Origin: Apis mellifera
Lineage: Eukaryota; Arthropoda; Insecta; Hymenoptera; Apidae
Direction of reading: 5' to 3'
Length of the DNA: 64,000 nucleotides
NCBI RefSeq assembly: GCF_003254395.2
Contig: NC_037651.1
Coordinates: forward strand, 5,693,001-5,757,000
Shown: one piece after another, positions 11,230 to 21,819 of the stretch
How positions within the stretch are numbered: position 1 is the stretch's first letter
Layout: each line of letters opens with the position of its first letter
Translations under genes and position numbers: made by a program
Notes under the pieces: generated by a model
What the model saw: the letters and a program-made list of their open reading frames with translations, nothing else
The model's database searches: none
What the model was told of the DNA's origin: nothing

Positions 11230-11800
11230 TGAGTTACGAGAGAAGGAGGGGAGAGGATAGGTGAAAATACGATGAAAATCTTGTTTGCACGCCGCGTGGA
11301 GGAACGCCGTTTGTCCTACCTGCGCTCCACTCCTCTTATTGTTAATCTCCTTAATGCACGCCTCTCCACGCCTGGTGGCGGTGGAAACTGGCACAACCAC
11401 CGGTTGGCGAGTGGCCGCCGCCATTTTCGTGTTTATTATTTATCGTTGGTCCGTAGCGCTACCTACCCAGGTCGCAAACATCTGTGCAAACCCAGTAGTA
11501 GGTATGTGTTTATTAAATTCAGAATTAGACGGGCCGGCTGACATCTCGGATTCCAGGCTTGCCTGGAAATCGCCGTTGTCACACCACCTGCTAGTTTCGG
11601 TTTCCGCGCACGTGCCGCTCGTAAAGATACACGGGCATCGAGTAAAGTGTTATATATTTGTCGTTCGAACGAGTGCGGATTTCGATCGAGGATCGAGAAT
11701 CTTTTTTAAAATCTTGAGAAATGGAAGGAAAGTTTTAATGAATGAACGTGCCTTTCGTTTTTGGAGGGATACGTTTTGTGTTTCGTATTTATAGATAGAT
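11230..11800. promoter_or_regulatory. CpG-rich unique island; 169-codon open frame of doubtful status
   Basis: GC rises sharply from 11230 to 11660. A plus frame (11285-11794, ATG at 11285) would encode 169 residues starting MHAAWRNAVC with a Leu-rich stretch (about residues 14-24) and a second hydrophobic segment (about 44-54). Other frames on both strands are also open. I see no TATA box, no clear splice pair and no recognisable domain, and the 3-prime half turns AT-rich and basic. More likely an island of regulatory DNA or a promoter than a protein gene; a secreted or membrane small protein cannot be excluded. Confidence 0.25.
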
Positions 11801-12852
11801 TTAGAGTAAGAACATAAGAGTAGAAGAATTTGTTAGAATTGTTAGTTGAATTAATCGATGTTAAAGATTTTCCTTTTATAAATTTTTGACACTCGTCTCG
11901 AAGAGGGAATTTTGATGCAGTAATTAACGTAGATGTAGTCTATTTTCGTGGGGGAGGGGAGGAAGGAACGTACTCTGCTCGCTTTGGTATCAAACTTTTT
12001 CTTTCTCCCAACTCAGGAGGATGGAGGAGGGGAGCAGAGAAAATAAAGGTTGCGGAAGAACGACAATCGGAAGCCTTTAGAGCTCCCTCGTCTCGTCTGC
12101 TGAAATATCGCGTAATACGAAACACGAATCAAAACGTTTATCGCGGTATCGCGGCTCTTATCCTCTTTATTGTCGAACAATTTACGATTTCATCGAAAGT
12201 TTCTGCTCCCTCCCTCCTATAAAAATCATCGCATTCGGTAATTAACCTAATTTCCTTGTATCTTGAATCCTCATAGAAATTCTGAATCGTTCGATAAACG
12301 AAATAAATTTTGAAAATTCTTCGTTTACAAAAGACTCCAATACGATGGAAAAACAGGATAACGTTTCAAAAAAGGAAAAACCAAAGAGAAGAATCATCTG
12401 TTTATCTATCAACAGAATTTCATCCTATTAAAATTTTCATTCTATTCTATATTTATCCCTCTTCTTCTCGCTCAGTTTCTTCAAGGTCTTGAACCACGTT
12501 CCCAATTAATCGTATCTCGAGGCGATGCCGAGGTTGCGTGCCACTTTCTTTCTTTTTTTTTCTTTTCCACCCGGATTAACTTAACCCTTGCTCCCCTCCA
12601 TCCATCCCCTCCCCTCGATCGAGCATCGAGCAAAGCAGGGGAACCCCCTTTCATCTCCGGTCCGCCAGCTCCTCTCTCTCTTCGTCCTCCGCTTCCTTTG
12701 CCTGTCCACGTAGCCGGGGATGAAGAGTTCCGCTGTTGCTTATTTTCCTGCAGCCTCTCAAATTATATGTCCAACTTATTTTCTCGCTCGACTCGCCCCG
12801 GGGATTTCTGCGACTCTCTTCCACCCGAACATTCCGTGACGTAGACGACGCA
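11801..12852. other. Mixed AT-rich and pyrimidine-rich DNA, no gene seen
   Basis: AT-rich to about 12500, then CT-rich with CCCTCC runs (12590-12700). The short frame 12310-12492 is Arg/Ser-rich and unsupported. Confidence 0.55.
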
Positions 12853-12886
12853 CAGAGAGAGAGGGAGAGAGAGAGAGAGAGAGAAG
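12853..12886. repeat. GA microsatellite
   Basis: GA repeats with GGGA interruptions. Confidence 0.9.
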
Positions 12887-13022
12887 GAGGGGGCGGAGGA
12901 CTTTATTAAACCCCAAAAGAACGAAGCACGACGTCGTTCGATTTCCGAAGCACGCGATTCCGTTTGATGTGGAACAAACCCCCCCTTTCTCCTTCCTATC
13001 GCAACTTTCCACGATTAAAGAG

Positions 13023-13033
13023 GTGTGTGTATG

Positions 13034-13066
<33 letters not shown>

Positions 13067-13067
13067 A
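13023..13067. repeat. GT/AT compound microsatellite
   Basis: GT, then AT, then about ten GT units. His/Thr-repeat frames in this area come from this repeat. Confidence 0.9.
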
Positions 13068-14096
13068 TGCGCGCTCTGATACCTGCTCACCTTCCAAGGG
13101 GCTACGCGCGCTTTTTGCCTCCTTTGGAAAAAAAAAAGGCGCGAGAAGAAGTAATTGCCTCGCCACCGTCACCGCCATCAACCAGCGGGGATCTCCTCCT
13201 CTCTCTTTTTCTCGTTCGCTCTCGATATCGAAGGCTCGAGATGCAGAAACGCCTTTGGAAATCAAATCGAATTACCCTGTTCTTTTGGGACTTAATAAAG
13301 TCTTCTTCCCTTACCTTTGAACCGAAAGGAGACATTTTCTCTCCTGGTTTCTTTCTCTCCTCGCCGTGTCTTCCGCAGCCCTCCCGACCGAATGCAATTA
13401 TCGACGGTGTTATCTCGAGCCTCGATAAATTTATATATACGACGATCTCTCGTCTTCTTGTTCCTCGATTTTGATTCCCTTCTTCTTTTTTTTTTTCTTC
13501 TTCTTTTATCGATTCTCTCGTTTGATCTGTTCCTTTTTTCTTTCTCTCTTAGGGATGTACGTTTAATTCGTGTCGATTAGAGATCGATTTTATTGGTGAA
13601 AGAATTTGGATTTCGATTACATATGTACGTTACATTGCACGTGGTGTTGAGAGTTCTTTTAGATTTTCGAATTTTGGGATTCAGAATTTCGAAGGGAACT
13701 TGGAATCGAAGAAAGTATCGACTTTGGACGAATTGTGACGTGGGGGAGGAAAGTTGTCCCTGATTTATCGTTTAACGTCACCGTGTCGCGATTGATATTT
13801 CAAAGACTGTCGTTTCGAGATGAGCGATGAGCCAGGAGAAGAGAAGAGTTCGAAATCGATAACTCGCGTGCAACTTCTTCTTTCTTTTTTTTTTTCGACA
13901 TGGAAATCGAGAGTAATCCACAGCTCTCTCTTTTCTCGCTGCGACGATAAATCGATGCATTTAATTCGCCTCGAAAACGTAAGGACGTCGTTGGTTACAG
14001 TTCCTTCTCCTTCTATTCGTGCTTCTTCTTTAATGACCACTTTTCAAGGGAAGTGAGATTGCCTCGAAAATTGTCGAATTTGATAGAAACTCTATA
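13068..14096. other. CT-rich DNA, no established gene
   Basis: Minus-strand donor look-alikes lie at 13087 (GGAAG|GTGAGC, followed 8 nt later by a second GCAG|GTATC) and at 13315 (see the separate entry). Multiple frames are open on both strands because of CT/GA-rich DNA; their translations are Arg/Glu or Phe/Ser/Leu-rich and not credible. Confidence 0.4.
13315..13335 (-). CDS. Candidate tiny first coding exon (7 codons)
   Basis: On the minus strand AAAATG begins MSPFGSK and is followed directly by AAAG|GTAAGG, a strong donor, in phase 0. The start context (A at -3) is good. The upstream purine-rich sequence could be a 5-prime UTR. There is no evidence of the next exon and such pairs arise by chance, so this is only a flag. 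Confidence 0.12.
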
Positions 14097-14599
14097 TGTA
14101 TATATTAGATATATATTAGATTAATAGTAATATTTTTATAGTATTCGTGATGATTGCATTCGTTGTTAAAAGGAAAATGTGTGTTTGTGCAACGATTTGA
14201 ATAAATTAAATATCTCGTTCTTTAAATTTTGAAAAATTTGAAGAAACTCTAGAATCGATAGATGATTAGAGAATGATTTAGGAATGATTTTCATTTCTGG
14301 TTTGAAATTAATCTACATTCATCATTTCCTTTCTACAGGAATTTGATATATATATATATTAGATATATATTAGATTAATAGTAATATTTAGTATAATTAA
14401 TAGTATTCGTGATCATTGCATTCGTTGTTAAAAGAAAAATGTGTGTTTGTGCAACGATTTGAATAAATTAAATATCTCGTTCTTTAAATTTTGAAAAATT
14501 TGAAGAAACTCTAGAATCGAAAGATGATTAGAGAGTGATTTAGGAGTGATTTTCATTTCTGGTTTGAAATTAATCTACATTCGTTTCCTTTCTACAGGA
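14097..14599. repeat. Tandem duplication, period about 260 bp
   Basis: Two nearly identical copies (about 14097-14340 and 14349-14599). The blocks ATTGCATTCGTTGTTAAAAG, GTGTGTTTGTGCAACGATTT and CTGGTTTGAAATTAATCTAC recur at a spacing of 259-262 bp. Copies differ by a few substitutions and small indels in the AT-rich start. Both copies end CCTTTCTACAGGA, a splice-acceptor-like sequence. Confidence 0.95.
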
Positions 14600-15606
14600 A
14601 ATATTGGAACGAAGAAGGAAGAGCATAGCGAAATTTCTAGATCGATACATTTCGATCCGATTTCTCTTATCCTGTCGAATTGTTCGAGTGAAAATTATCG
14701 ATCAATTAGGTAGGAGAAGAAGGGGCACGAAGTCTTGGCTCGGTTAACTAGAGATAGAAGTGGAGGCATAGAAGAGGCATAGAAGAGGCATAGAGATAGA
14801 AGTGGCGTACGGCCGTTTTAAACGCGCTAGAATTGCGCCACGTTTAACGTTTATGGCGGTGTAACGAGCCAGACCGGCGGATATTTTATATTTTATCATA
14901 CCTTCAACGTTAAGGCAACGTTATACGATGCATTCTAGCCGCCTTCAAGACGGCGCCCTTCGACGAATTACACATGGCGAATTTTATTCGTCAAGGATTC
15001 TCGTACATACTCTCTTGATTCTCTTTCATGGATGACGAAACGATAGAGAATTCTATCTATGAATTTTAATCCTTGATCGAGATAATTTTGTCAACAGGAT
15101 TCACTTCGATTCTTTTTCTTTCTACTTTTTTTCAGGGAGAAAAGTTTCTAAGAGATTGAATTTTTTTTTTTTAATTTTCATAAAAGGAAATAAATACGAT
15201 TGTTCGCTCGCAAGATTTCGTGAATAAATGGTTTTTAGATTTTTCAAAAAATCACGGACGACGTTAAATCCTCTAAATTTTATCTCTCTTGAATAATATT
15301 TCACCAAGTTCAAGACTCCTAGAAGGAAAATTAATTATTTGAAAATCGAAAGGATTCGAAAAATATCGAAAATCCTGGCTTCGAACCGCGACCGAGAGAG
15401 AAAAAAAAGGCATTTTCCTCACTTCGGCACATTCGGCACATTCGAACGTGCATCCTATTAGAAAATTGGTCCTCGAGCTGCTTACACTTTCCCCCCCGAC
15501 CGACTTTTTCCATTTTCGCTCTTCACTTAATTGCAATTCCAACGAAGTAAAGAGTTGCGCACACAGGGAGAGTGGCGACACCCTCTTTGTTCGTCCTTCT
15601 CGCCGT
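14600..15606. other. Mixed DNA after the duplication, no established gene
   Basis: After the second CTACAG a plus frame stays open for about 50 codons (EILERRRKSIAKFLDRYIS and onwards) and passes a weak ATTAG|GTAGGA donor near 14709; I rate it as chance. At 14767-14795 GGCATAGAAGA repeats three times. A GC-richer patch with little repetition lies at 14800-14985. A strong acceptor look-alike (CTTTTTTTCAG|G at 15135) has AT-rich sequence after it. Confidence 0.4.
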
Positions 15607-15682
15607 GAGAAAAGGAGAGGAAAGGAAAGAAAAGAAAAGAAAAAGAAGAGGGAAGAAAAGAAGAGAGGGGGGGAAAGAGAAA
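15607..15682. repeat. Uninterrupted 76-bp polypurine tract
   Basis: Every base from 15607 to 15682 is A or G. After a single C the purine run continues to 15718 with one T. It is rich in GAAAA and GGGG blocks, hence a candidate triplex or H-DNA-forming tract. The long Lys/Arg/Glu frames here are translations of it. Confidence 0.9.
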
Positions 15683-15724
15683 CGAAAGAAGAAAGAGGAA
15701 GGGTGGAGGGAGGGAGACCGCGCC

Positions 15725-16045
15725 CCTTATCAGACACACAGGATTTCTCGTTCGAAGGATCGATGGCGGGACTGGGATGGATCACAAAGCCCTTGTTTCC
15801 ATCAGCGTTTAGCCGTATCGTTGTTTAGCTGATTGCGAAAGAATCGAATTGCGTGTCGAATTCCCTCTTGTCCAACGAATATCCCTCGAATTATCAATGC
15901 TGCCCGTGGAAATTGGCGGTTCGCTATATATACCTGGCCGGCACAAAGGAGATTTAATTAATGGAATTAACCTGAAATGGCTGCCGCCGTCTCTCTGCCC
16001 GGTTTGCAATTTCAATTCCTCTTCGGTATGCCCCCTCCTCCCCCC
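15725..16045. other. GC-richer unique stretch, no gene seen
   Basis: Unique sequence with a TATATATA element near 15926 and a TTAATTAA palindrome near 15956. Frames are open in several phases but short. Possibly regulatory. Confidence 0.35.
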
Positions 16046-16082
16046 TTCTCTCTCTCTCTCGCTCTCTCTTTCTCTCTCTCTC
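16046..16082. repeat. CT microsatellite
   Basis: CT repeats followed by a C-rich tract that ends CCCAG at 16100. The whole could act as a polypyrimidine acceptor on the plus strand, but no coding frame follows. Confidence 0.9.
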
Positions 16083-16099
16083 CTTCCCCCCCTCCCCCC

Positions 16100-17166
16100 A
16101 GGGTGAAAAGGTGACGCGCGCCATCGTCGTTCCTTACACTTGGATTAAATGCATTTTCTAAATTCCGAAACTCGCGACGGAAACTCGTAAATCAACCCCT
16201 GCCAACTGGCCCTGGACAGTGGACAACTTGTTCCATCGGGCCGGATGGACTTCAAAGATCGGGCGTTGCTCGATATCTATCCTCCTTCTTCTCTTTCTGG
16301 ATAAACCGATTTTCATAGAGGAAGTTTCGTTCCTCTTTGCGCAAATTGAAATTTTTACGAAAGAAAGAGAGAAGAAGAGGGATCTATTTTCTTTCTTTTT
16401 TTTTTTTGTAAATGATTAGGAATATATTTTGGATATTTTGAATATTTTTCAATTTCTTCCGAGTGAATAAATGATTTAATCGATTATTTGTAATATTATT
16501 CGCGTAATATTTTGAAAGATTTATCGAGAGATCCTATTAAAGGAGGAAAGAAAGTTTCAAAGTTGTTGAAAAATCGTTCATCTTTATTTTTCCGTCCATT
16601 CGAAAAAGAGATAAAAAGAGAAGCAAGATTCCATTACGAATCTTTCAACCGAATGATACAACATTGTACTGTATTTTTATTATTTACGAAATTTAAAAAA
16701 TTAAATATTCGAAGATCCTCCTTAATAACTTTGTACGTTTCTTCCTCTTTATAGGTTTTTAATAATTGAAAAAAAATACTAGCGTTTCCCCGGTTCGAAA
16801 CCCCTATCGAGGGATCCAATTTCAAGAAATATTTCCCCCCCTCCCCCCGATGTCGTTTGAGATTCTTCTCTTCGAGTGTGTACAATAAACGTTTTGTAAG
16901 CGAAAGCTTTGAACGGCGTTTAAAATCGATAAACCGGTTGAGAAATTCGCGCATATCCATGACTAGGGGCGGTAATTAAACCTGTCATTGTGCCGAGACG
17001 TAGCCGTCGCACGACCGACGGCTGTAGCTGTCGCTCTCTGTGTCGACCGTTTTAAAAATATTTTCTTCGATTTATTTTCCTTCGTTTCTTCGTCCCGCTT
17101 TAACGTAACAACGCCACGTCACAAGCACGCGGCCTGATGAAACGACGATGTGTCATTAACGCGGCA
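16100..17166. other. CpG-richer ends with an AT-rich centre, no gene seen
   Basis: Unique GC-rich sequence at 16105-16280 and at 16960-17165 flanks AT-rich DNA. The second patch contains an imperfect inverted repeat (AGCCGTCG near 17003 and CGACGGCT near 17016). No coding frame is supported. Confidence 0.4.
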
Positions 17167-17900
17167 AAACCGAATTTTTTAATCTTTGATACCCCATCTA
17201 TTTGAATATCAATCAGGTGTGAAATTTCCTTCTATTGCATTAAATCGAATCAACACTTCGACGAATGTAACGAAGATTACATTCCGCGATAACCTCGATT
17301 GATATATCTATCCAAATAATTTAGGTTAGCCAAAGGAAACCGAATTTTTTTAATCTTTGATACCCATCTATTTGAATATCAATCGGGTGTGAAATTTCCT
17401 TCTATTGCATTAAATCGCGTCGAACCAACATCGAGGAATGTAAGAAGAAGATTATTAGAAGATTATTTCACGATAATTTCGATTGATATATCCATCGAAG
17501 TAATTTAGGTTAGCCAAAGGAAACCGAATTTTTTTAATCTTTAATACCTAGCTATTTGAATATCAATCGGGTGTGAAATTTCCTTCTATTGCATTAAATC
17601 GCGTCGAACCAACATCGAGGAATGTAAGAAGAAGATTATTAGAAGATTATTTCACGATAATTTCGATTGATATATCCATCGAAGTAATTTAGGTTAGCCA
17701 AAGGAAACCGAATTTTTTTAATCTTTGATACCCATCTATTTGAATATCAATCAGGTGTGAAATTTTCTTCTATTGCATTAAATCGCGTCGAACCAATATC
17801 GAGGAATGTAACGAAGATTACATTCCACGATAACCTCGATTGATATATCCATCGAAATAATTTAGGTTAGCCGAAGAAAACCGAATTTTGTTAATCTTTG
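17167..17900. repeat. Tandem array, 4 units plus a partial, 170-184 bp
   Basis: The block AAACCGAATTTTTTTAATCT (with small changes) starts at 17167, 17337, 17521, 17705 and 17878, giving spacings of 170, 184, 184 and 173 bp. Units also share ATTTGAATATCAATC, TTCTATTGCATTAAATCG and the TTAGGTTAGCC end block. Copies 2 and 3 are the most alike, suggesting recent homogenisation. Confidence 0.95.
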
Positions 17901-18360
17901 TCGTGGAACTATGTGAAATTTTCTACGTTACTATTAAGATGGAGTATTAGAGAATTTTTAGAATTTATAATATAGAGAATTTTAGGTTATTTAATATCAA
18001 TTTACATCCTACACGATTTCTATCCCGCGAAATGTAGAATAAAATCTATACATTTTTCAAGCATTCTATTCGAACAAAAGAGAACCTCTTTATTAAACAA
18101 TCATCCCTTTCGAAACTTACCCTTTCCAAAATTAATTATACATTTCATGATCACCAAAGATCTCCGAACGATCTCAATGAAAATTAAAACTCGATCGAGG
18201 AAGAAAAATCCGAAAAAAAAAAGAAAGAAAATCATAAAACTGATCATCCACTTGTCCACTGCGTCATAAAAAACTCGTATGCTCCGCGCGAAACCGATGC
18301 CCATCCTCCCCCTCTCCCCCCCCTTCTTCTTCTTTTTTTTCTTTTTTTTATCAATTTATT
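17901..18360. other. AT-rich DNA, no gene seen
   Basis: AT-rich. The minus frame 18101-18304 is Phe/Ile-rich, crosses a GG|GTAAGT donor look-alike near 18119 and has no other support. Confidence 0.5.
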
Positions 18361-18700
18361 TCCGGAAGAAACGTACTCCACTCCGCTCGCTCTATCTCCA
18401 CCGTGTTTGCCCTTGCTGAGTTCTCCTCCCATCCGACGAGCAGAAATGAGCCGTGACAAAATCGCTAAATTGAACACCGCCGCGCCCCGTGTACACCCGC
18501 GTGTACGTACATCAATAAATAAACCTGGTGGCTTGTAGCAATGCTCTCCGACCTGGGAAGGCAAGCGGTGTGCATGTGTACCTTGTCTGACAATATGGTT
18601 TCCAATATTGTCCAATATGTATGATTCACCCCGCCGTTTCCACGAATCGTTTCACCGTCTCTACACGCGCCCCGTATCTACGTATATACGGCGCGTATAT
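18361..18700. promoter_or_regulatory. GC-richer unique island, candidate regulatory element
   Basis: Non-repetitive GC-richer sequence containing GTACACCCGCGTGTAC (an inverted repeat near 18489-18504) and the inverted repeat CAATATTG (18603-18610). It has no coding frame of quality. Regulatory function is inferred from contrast with the surroundings. Confidence 0.25.
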
Positions 18701-19470
18701 ATATATATATACAGAGATGGGTTATTGCGGAACCCGGAAACCGGTGGCAAGATCCTCGACCAGCCTAGTTCGTCTCTCGTGTCATTATCGTTGCCTTTTA
18801 TTCGCTTGTTACACCATGTTTTTCTCGTTACGTAGGATATACATTATACTCTTTCGAGTGAATCGAAATTGAATCACGATGAATCATTATTATTATTATT
18901 ATTTTGTATTTCGTTGAAATAGAATTTTTCAACTTTGCGAATTATATTACATGAATGTTTGATTCGAAGATTCGTAAAAATTATCTCATTCGTGATCGGA
19001 AACAATTTCAATTTCAATATACATATTCGATTATAAAAGTAAAATTCTTAATCCACGAAATTACAAGTTTTATTATTTATATACATATTTATCTTATCCT
19101 AATCGCTTGATCTAAAACAAAATTGTCTGATTGTCTCCCGGCTCGAGAATCACGATGGAAGAAGAAGAAGAAGAAGAAGGAGAGATCGATTCCCTTCGAA
19201 TTCATCACGGTATGCACAATTTCCCCGGCTCAGCCAATCTCCTTGAAAATCACATTTAATATCGTACTCTTCCTCGAGTTTCGTACGAAAGAGAAACAAA
19301 GGTAATAACCCCCTCCCTTCCTCCCTCCCCTTCCCGCAACCGTGGTCTCAACGACAAAGGATATTACGATCCGCTATCACGTTGGGCGGAAAGAATATAC
19401 CCGCGAGCGACTGAGACAGGTCGGTGCACGCGACCTGTACCCGCCAAGAAATAATTAACAAGTCCTGGAT
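18701..19470. other. AT-rich DNA with a short GAA repeat
   Basis: TA repeat at about 18697-18713, ATT repeats at 18887-18902 and a GAA microsatellite at 19158-19179. No gene seen. Confidence 0.55.
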
Positions 19471-19475
19471 TTACC

Positions 19476-19501
19476 TCCCCCCTCCCCCTCCCCCTCCCCC
19501 C
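19476..19501. repeat. CCCCCT microsatellite
   Basis: C-rich hexamer-like repeats (CCCCCT units). The G-rich complement could form a G-quadruplex on the minus strand. Confidence 0.85.
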
Positions 19502-19620
19502 AGAAAAGAGGGGGATAAGTAAAAAGCTCGGTCGATTGAATCCGTGGCTGGTCGTGGTCTACGCGTGGCTGCAAAACTGCCTTTATTTTCAATTTTCATA
19601 ATAGCCGTATCGACCGGCGA

Positions 19621-19657
19621 TGGTGGTGGTGGTGGTGGTGGTGGTGGTGGTGGTGGG
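19621..19657. repeat. TGG trinucleotide repeat, 12 units
   Basis: Twelve TGG units. Read in different frames this yields the Gly-, Pro- and His-repeat peptides here. A minus-strand ATGGAAG|GTAAC sequence just right of it looks like a start-plus-donor but is weak. Confidence 0.95.
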
Positions 19658-20399
19658 TTACCTTCCATCTCGAGAGCCTCGATAACCGTGTCTGTGGTTG
19701 CGCGTGCACGCGCTTGTACGCGTGTTGTGGACGAGGGACGATATAATCGTGGGGGTTGTGCAGCGAGTAGTTTACTCGAAAGGAGGGCGCGGGGGTGGTA
19801 GATATCAATCATGGGGGTTCAGGGCTGTCAACCCATCGGCCTCCGCGATAAAGACACAGACCAGAATGGAACAACATGGAGGATATATTCTTCCAGACGA
19901 TCCACGGATAATTCTTCTCTTGGCTTCTTAATTGCGAATTCAAGGGGGAGGAGAGAGAGTTGATTCGAATAAATATATTTTTTTTAGATGGATTGAAATC
20001 GATATTTTTAATTAATAAATTCAATTAATTAATTCGTTGCGAGATCAACCGAGACTCGACGAAATTTATCTGTCTGTATCGAAAGAAATATCAAATCGTT
20101 TTAACGTTTCTTATCGTCTCTCTCTCTTGCGCAAATATTATCCTTTTTAAAAATACCCCGTGTTTTCGCTCGGATAATACGTATTTCTCGGGGCGAGAAG
20201 GAGGAGGAGGAGGAGGATACGTTTTTCTCCTCCGGTCGTGAAGATTTTTCGTCGTTCGGTTTCGAACGAAGAAGCTCGGACGGGCCACGAAAGGGCCACG
20301 GCTGAGGCAGAATGGAAAACAATAACTTTTTCATTTACCGGGCAAGATATTACCGCGATATAAGCGCGGCTCCACGATAAAACTAAGGCAACGTCGTAC
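19658..20399. other. CpG-rich patch then AT-rich DNA, no gene seen
   Basis: CpG and GTGCACGCG-type sequence at 19690-19760, AT-rich at 19970-20100, a GGA repeat at 20200-20217 and a GC-richer patch at 20260-20380. No convincing frame. Confidence 0.45.
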
Positions 20400-20427
20400 A
20401 ACGACGACGACGACGACGACGACGTCG
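20400..20427. repeat. ACG trinucleotide repeat
   Basis: About nine ACG units. It is CpG-dense and therefore a potential methylation hot spot. Confidence 0.9.
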
Positions 20428-20502
20428 TTCCACGACATGGAGAGTTTTACTTCCTTTTTGCGAAGAGGGAACTCACGATCGAGTATATTATTGCATGGCG
20501 TG

Positions 20503-20554
20503 TGTATATATATATATATATGTACGTACGCGTGTATCTATATATATATATCCA
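20503..20554. repeat. TA-rich compound microsatellite
   Basis: GTGTATATATATA followed by GTACGTACG and TATCTATATATATA. Confidence 0.85.
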
Positions 20555-20600
20555 TATATCGTTTCTTCGTATCAAGATTTCTATTCTCTTGCTGTTACAG

Positions 20601-20684
20601 GAAACCTTTATTTCGGTGTGCTCAAGAATCGAGGAATAGTCAGCGTATATACGGCGATAGACGTTGGGGGAGGTGGTGCGCGTG
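20601..20684 (+). CDS. Candidate 84-nt symmetric cassette exon, product unknown
   Basis: A strong acceptor (pyrimidine-rich CTATTCTCTTGCTGTTACAG, 20581-20600) and a good donor (GTG|GTGAGTCC, GT at 20685) bracket exactly 84 nt. The frame between them is open in phase 1-1, so inclusion or skipping would not shift the frame. It encodes NLYFGVLKNRGIVSVYTAID followed by VGGGGAR. The peptide is hydrophobic with alternating beta-strand character and a Gly-rich end. Phase 1-1 exons are typical of extracellular modules, but I cannot assign a family. It sits on the strand opposite to the candidates at 4266 and 21662, so at least one of these may be false. Confidence 0.3.
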
Positions 20685-21072
20685 GTGAGTCCCTTTGAAA
20701 ATGTGTCTACTGTAAAATATATTTCCTGATCGCGGTAATGGATAGAAAATAAGCTGTACCATTGCCAGCCAGCGGGGATATTTATCGGGCCAGATTCTTA
20801 TTCTCTTTTGAACGAGAGGGGTTCTTTATCTTTTTTTTTTTTTTTTACGATGCGTGATCGATCTTTTCATTTTGTTTTTTCTTCTTTTTTACGCGTTCGC
20901 TCGCGATTTATTAATCAATTTGTTGCAACGCGAAATTTAGAGGGTAGAATATCAATTATTTTGAAGAATAGAGAAAGTGTGATGTGGTGGAGATTTTAAT
21001 ATGTTTCGATTAGGAAAGAATTTTGAGTTTTCTTTAGTTCAGAAATTATCTTATCTAAAGTGTCCTTGATCG
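20685..21072. other. Short GC-richer patch then AT-rich DNA
   Basis: Unique GC-richer sequence at 20740-20800, T14-class tract near 20833, then AT-rich DNA leading into the array. Confidence 0.5.
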
Positions 21073-21660
21073 TTATTAATCAGGGAGAGGGAGAAGATAG
21101 ATAGACTATTTTTGTATTTAAAATTTTTTAATACTTGCATAAATCAGAAACTGTGAACGTTATATTGTAAAAGTTGGTTGTAAAAGAAGAAAATCGACTA
21201 TCGAAAGTGAATGATAATAATAATTCTGCTCGAATTATTTCAATCGATCATCAGGTTTACGTATTTTATTAATCAGGGAGAGGGGAAAGATAGATAGACA
21301 ATTTTTGTATTTAAAATTTTTTAATACTTGCATAAATCAGAAACTGTGAACGTTGTATTGTAAAAGAAAAAATCGACTATTGAAAGTGAATAATAATAAT
21401 TCTGCTCGAATTATTTTAATCGATCATCAGATTTACGTATCTTATTAATCAGGGAGAGGGGAAAGATAGATAGACAATTTTTGTATTTAAAATTTTTTAA
21501 TACTTGCATAAATCAGAAACTGTGAACGTTATATTGTAAAAGTTGGTTGTAAAAGAAGAAATCGACTATCGAAAGTGAATGATAATAATAATAATAATAA
21601 TTCTGCTCGAATTATCTCAATCGATCCATCAACAGGAGTCGAGTTCATCAGGTTTACGTA
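21073..21660. repeat. Tandem array, 3 units of 175-194 bp
   Basis: The block TTATTAATCAGGGAGAGG starts at 21073, 21267 and 21442. Units share GATAGATAGAC, AAAATTTTTTAATACTTGCA and ATCAGAAACTGTGAACGTT, and end with an AAT microsatellite of variable length (longest at 21583-21601) plus TCATCAGGTTTACGTA. The last unit abuts the candidate exon donor at 21661. Confidence 0.95.
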
Positions 21661-21661
21661 C

Positions 21662-21819
21662 CTGTCCCAATAGAAACATCCGGGCTCTGATATCGCCCCC
21701 CGGTTTCGACCCACCCCGTACATCGTCGTTGTGTAAATGCGCAATATCCAGGGCTGGCTGTCCGCTATCAATGTCTTCGCACGATTTATCGCGACTTTAC
21801 ACGCGAACCCCTCCGCCAT
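21662..21819 (-). CDS. Candidate start exon of a minus-strand gene, product unknown
   Basis: On the minus strand an ATG at 21819 opens a 52-codon frame (MAEGFACKVAINRAKTLIAD, later TMYGVGRNRGAISEPGCFYW) that ends at a consensus donor, GGGACAG|GTACGTAA (GT at plus 21661-21660), in phase 2. The frame is also open for 7 codons upstream. No pyrimidine tract lies upstream, so it fits a first exon better than an internal one. The phase matches the candidate exon at 4266-4487, 17 kb further along the same strand. The island is GC-rich unique DNA, so it could equally be a conserved non-coding element. I recognise no domain. Confidence 0.25.

Noticed and set aside
15370..15395. tRNA T-arm-like TTCGAACC on the minus strand
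   Set aside because: No A box or cloverleaf can be drawn.
15273..15832. Several long frames around the polypurine tract
   Set aside because: Translations are Lys/Arg/Glu or Phe/Leu/Ser runs produced by the tract.
16780..16830. tRNA B-box-like GGTTCGAAAC
   Set aside because: No A box or acceptor-stem pairing at the right distance.
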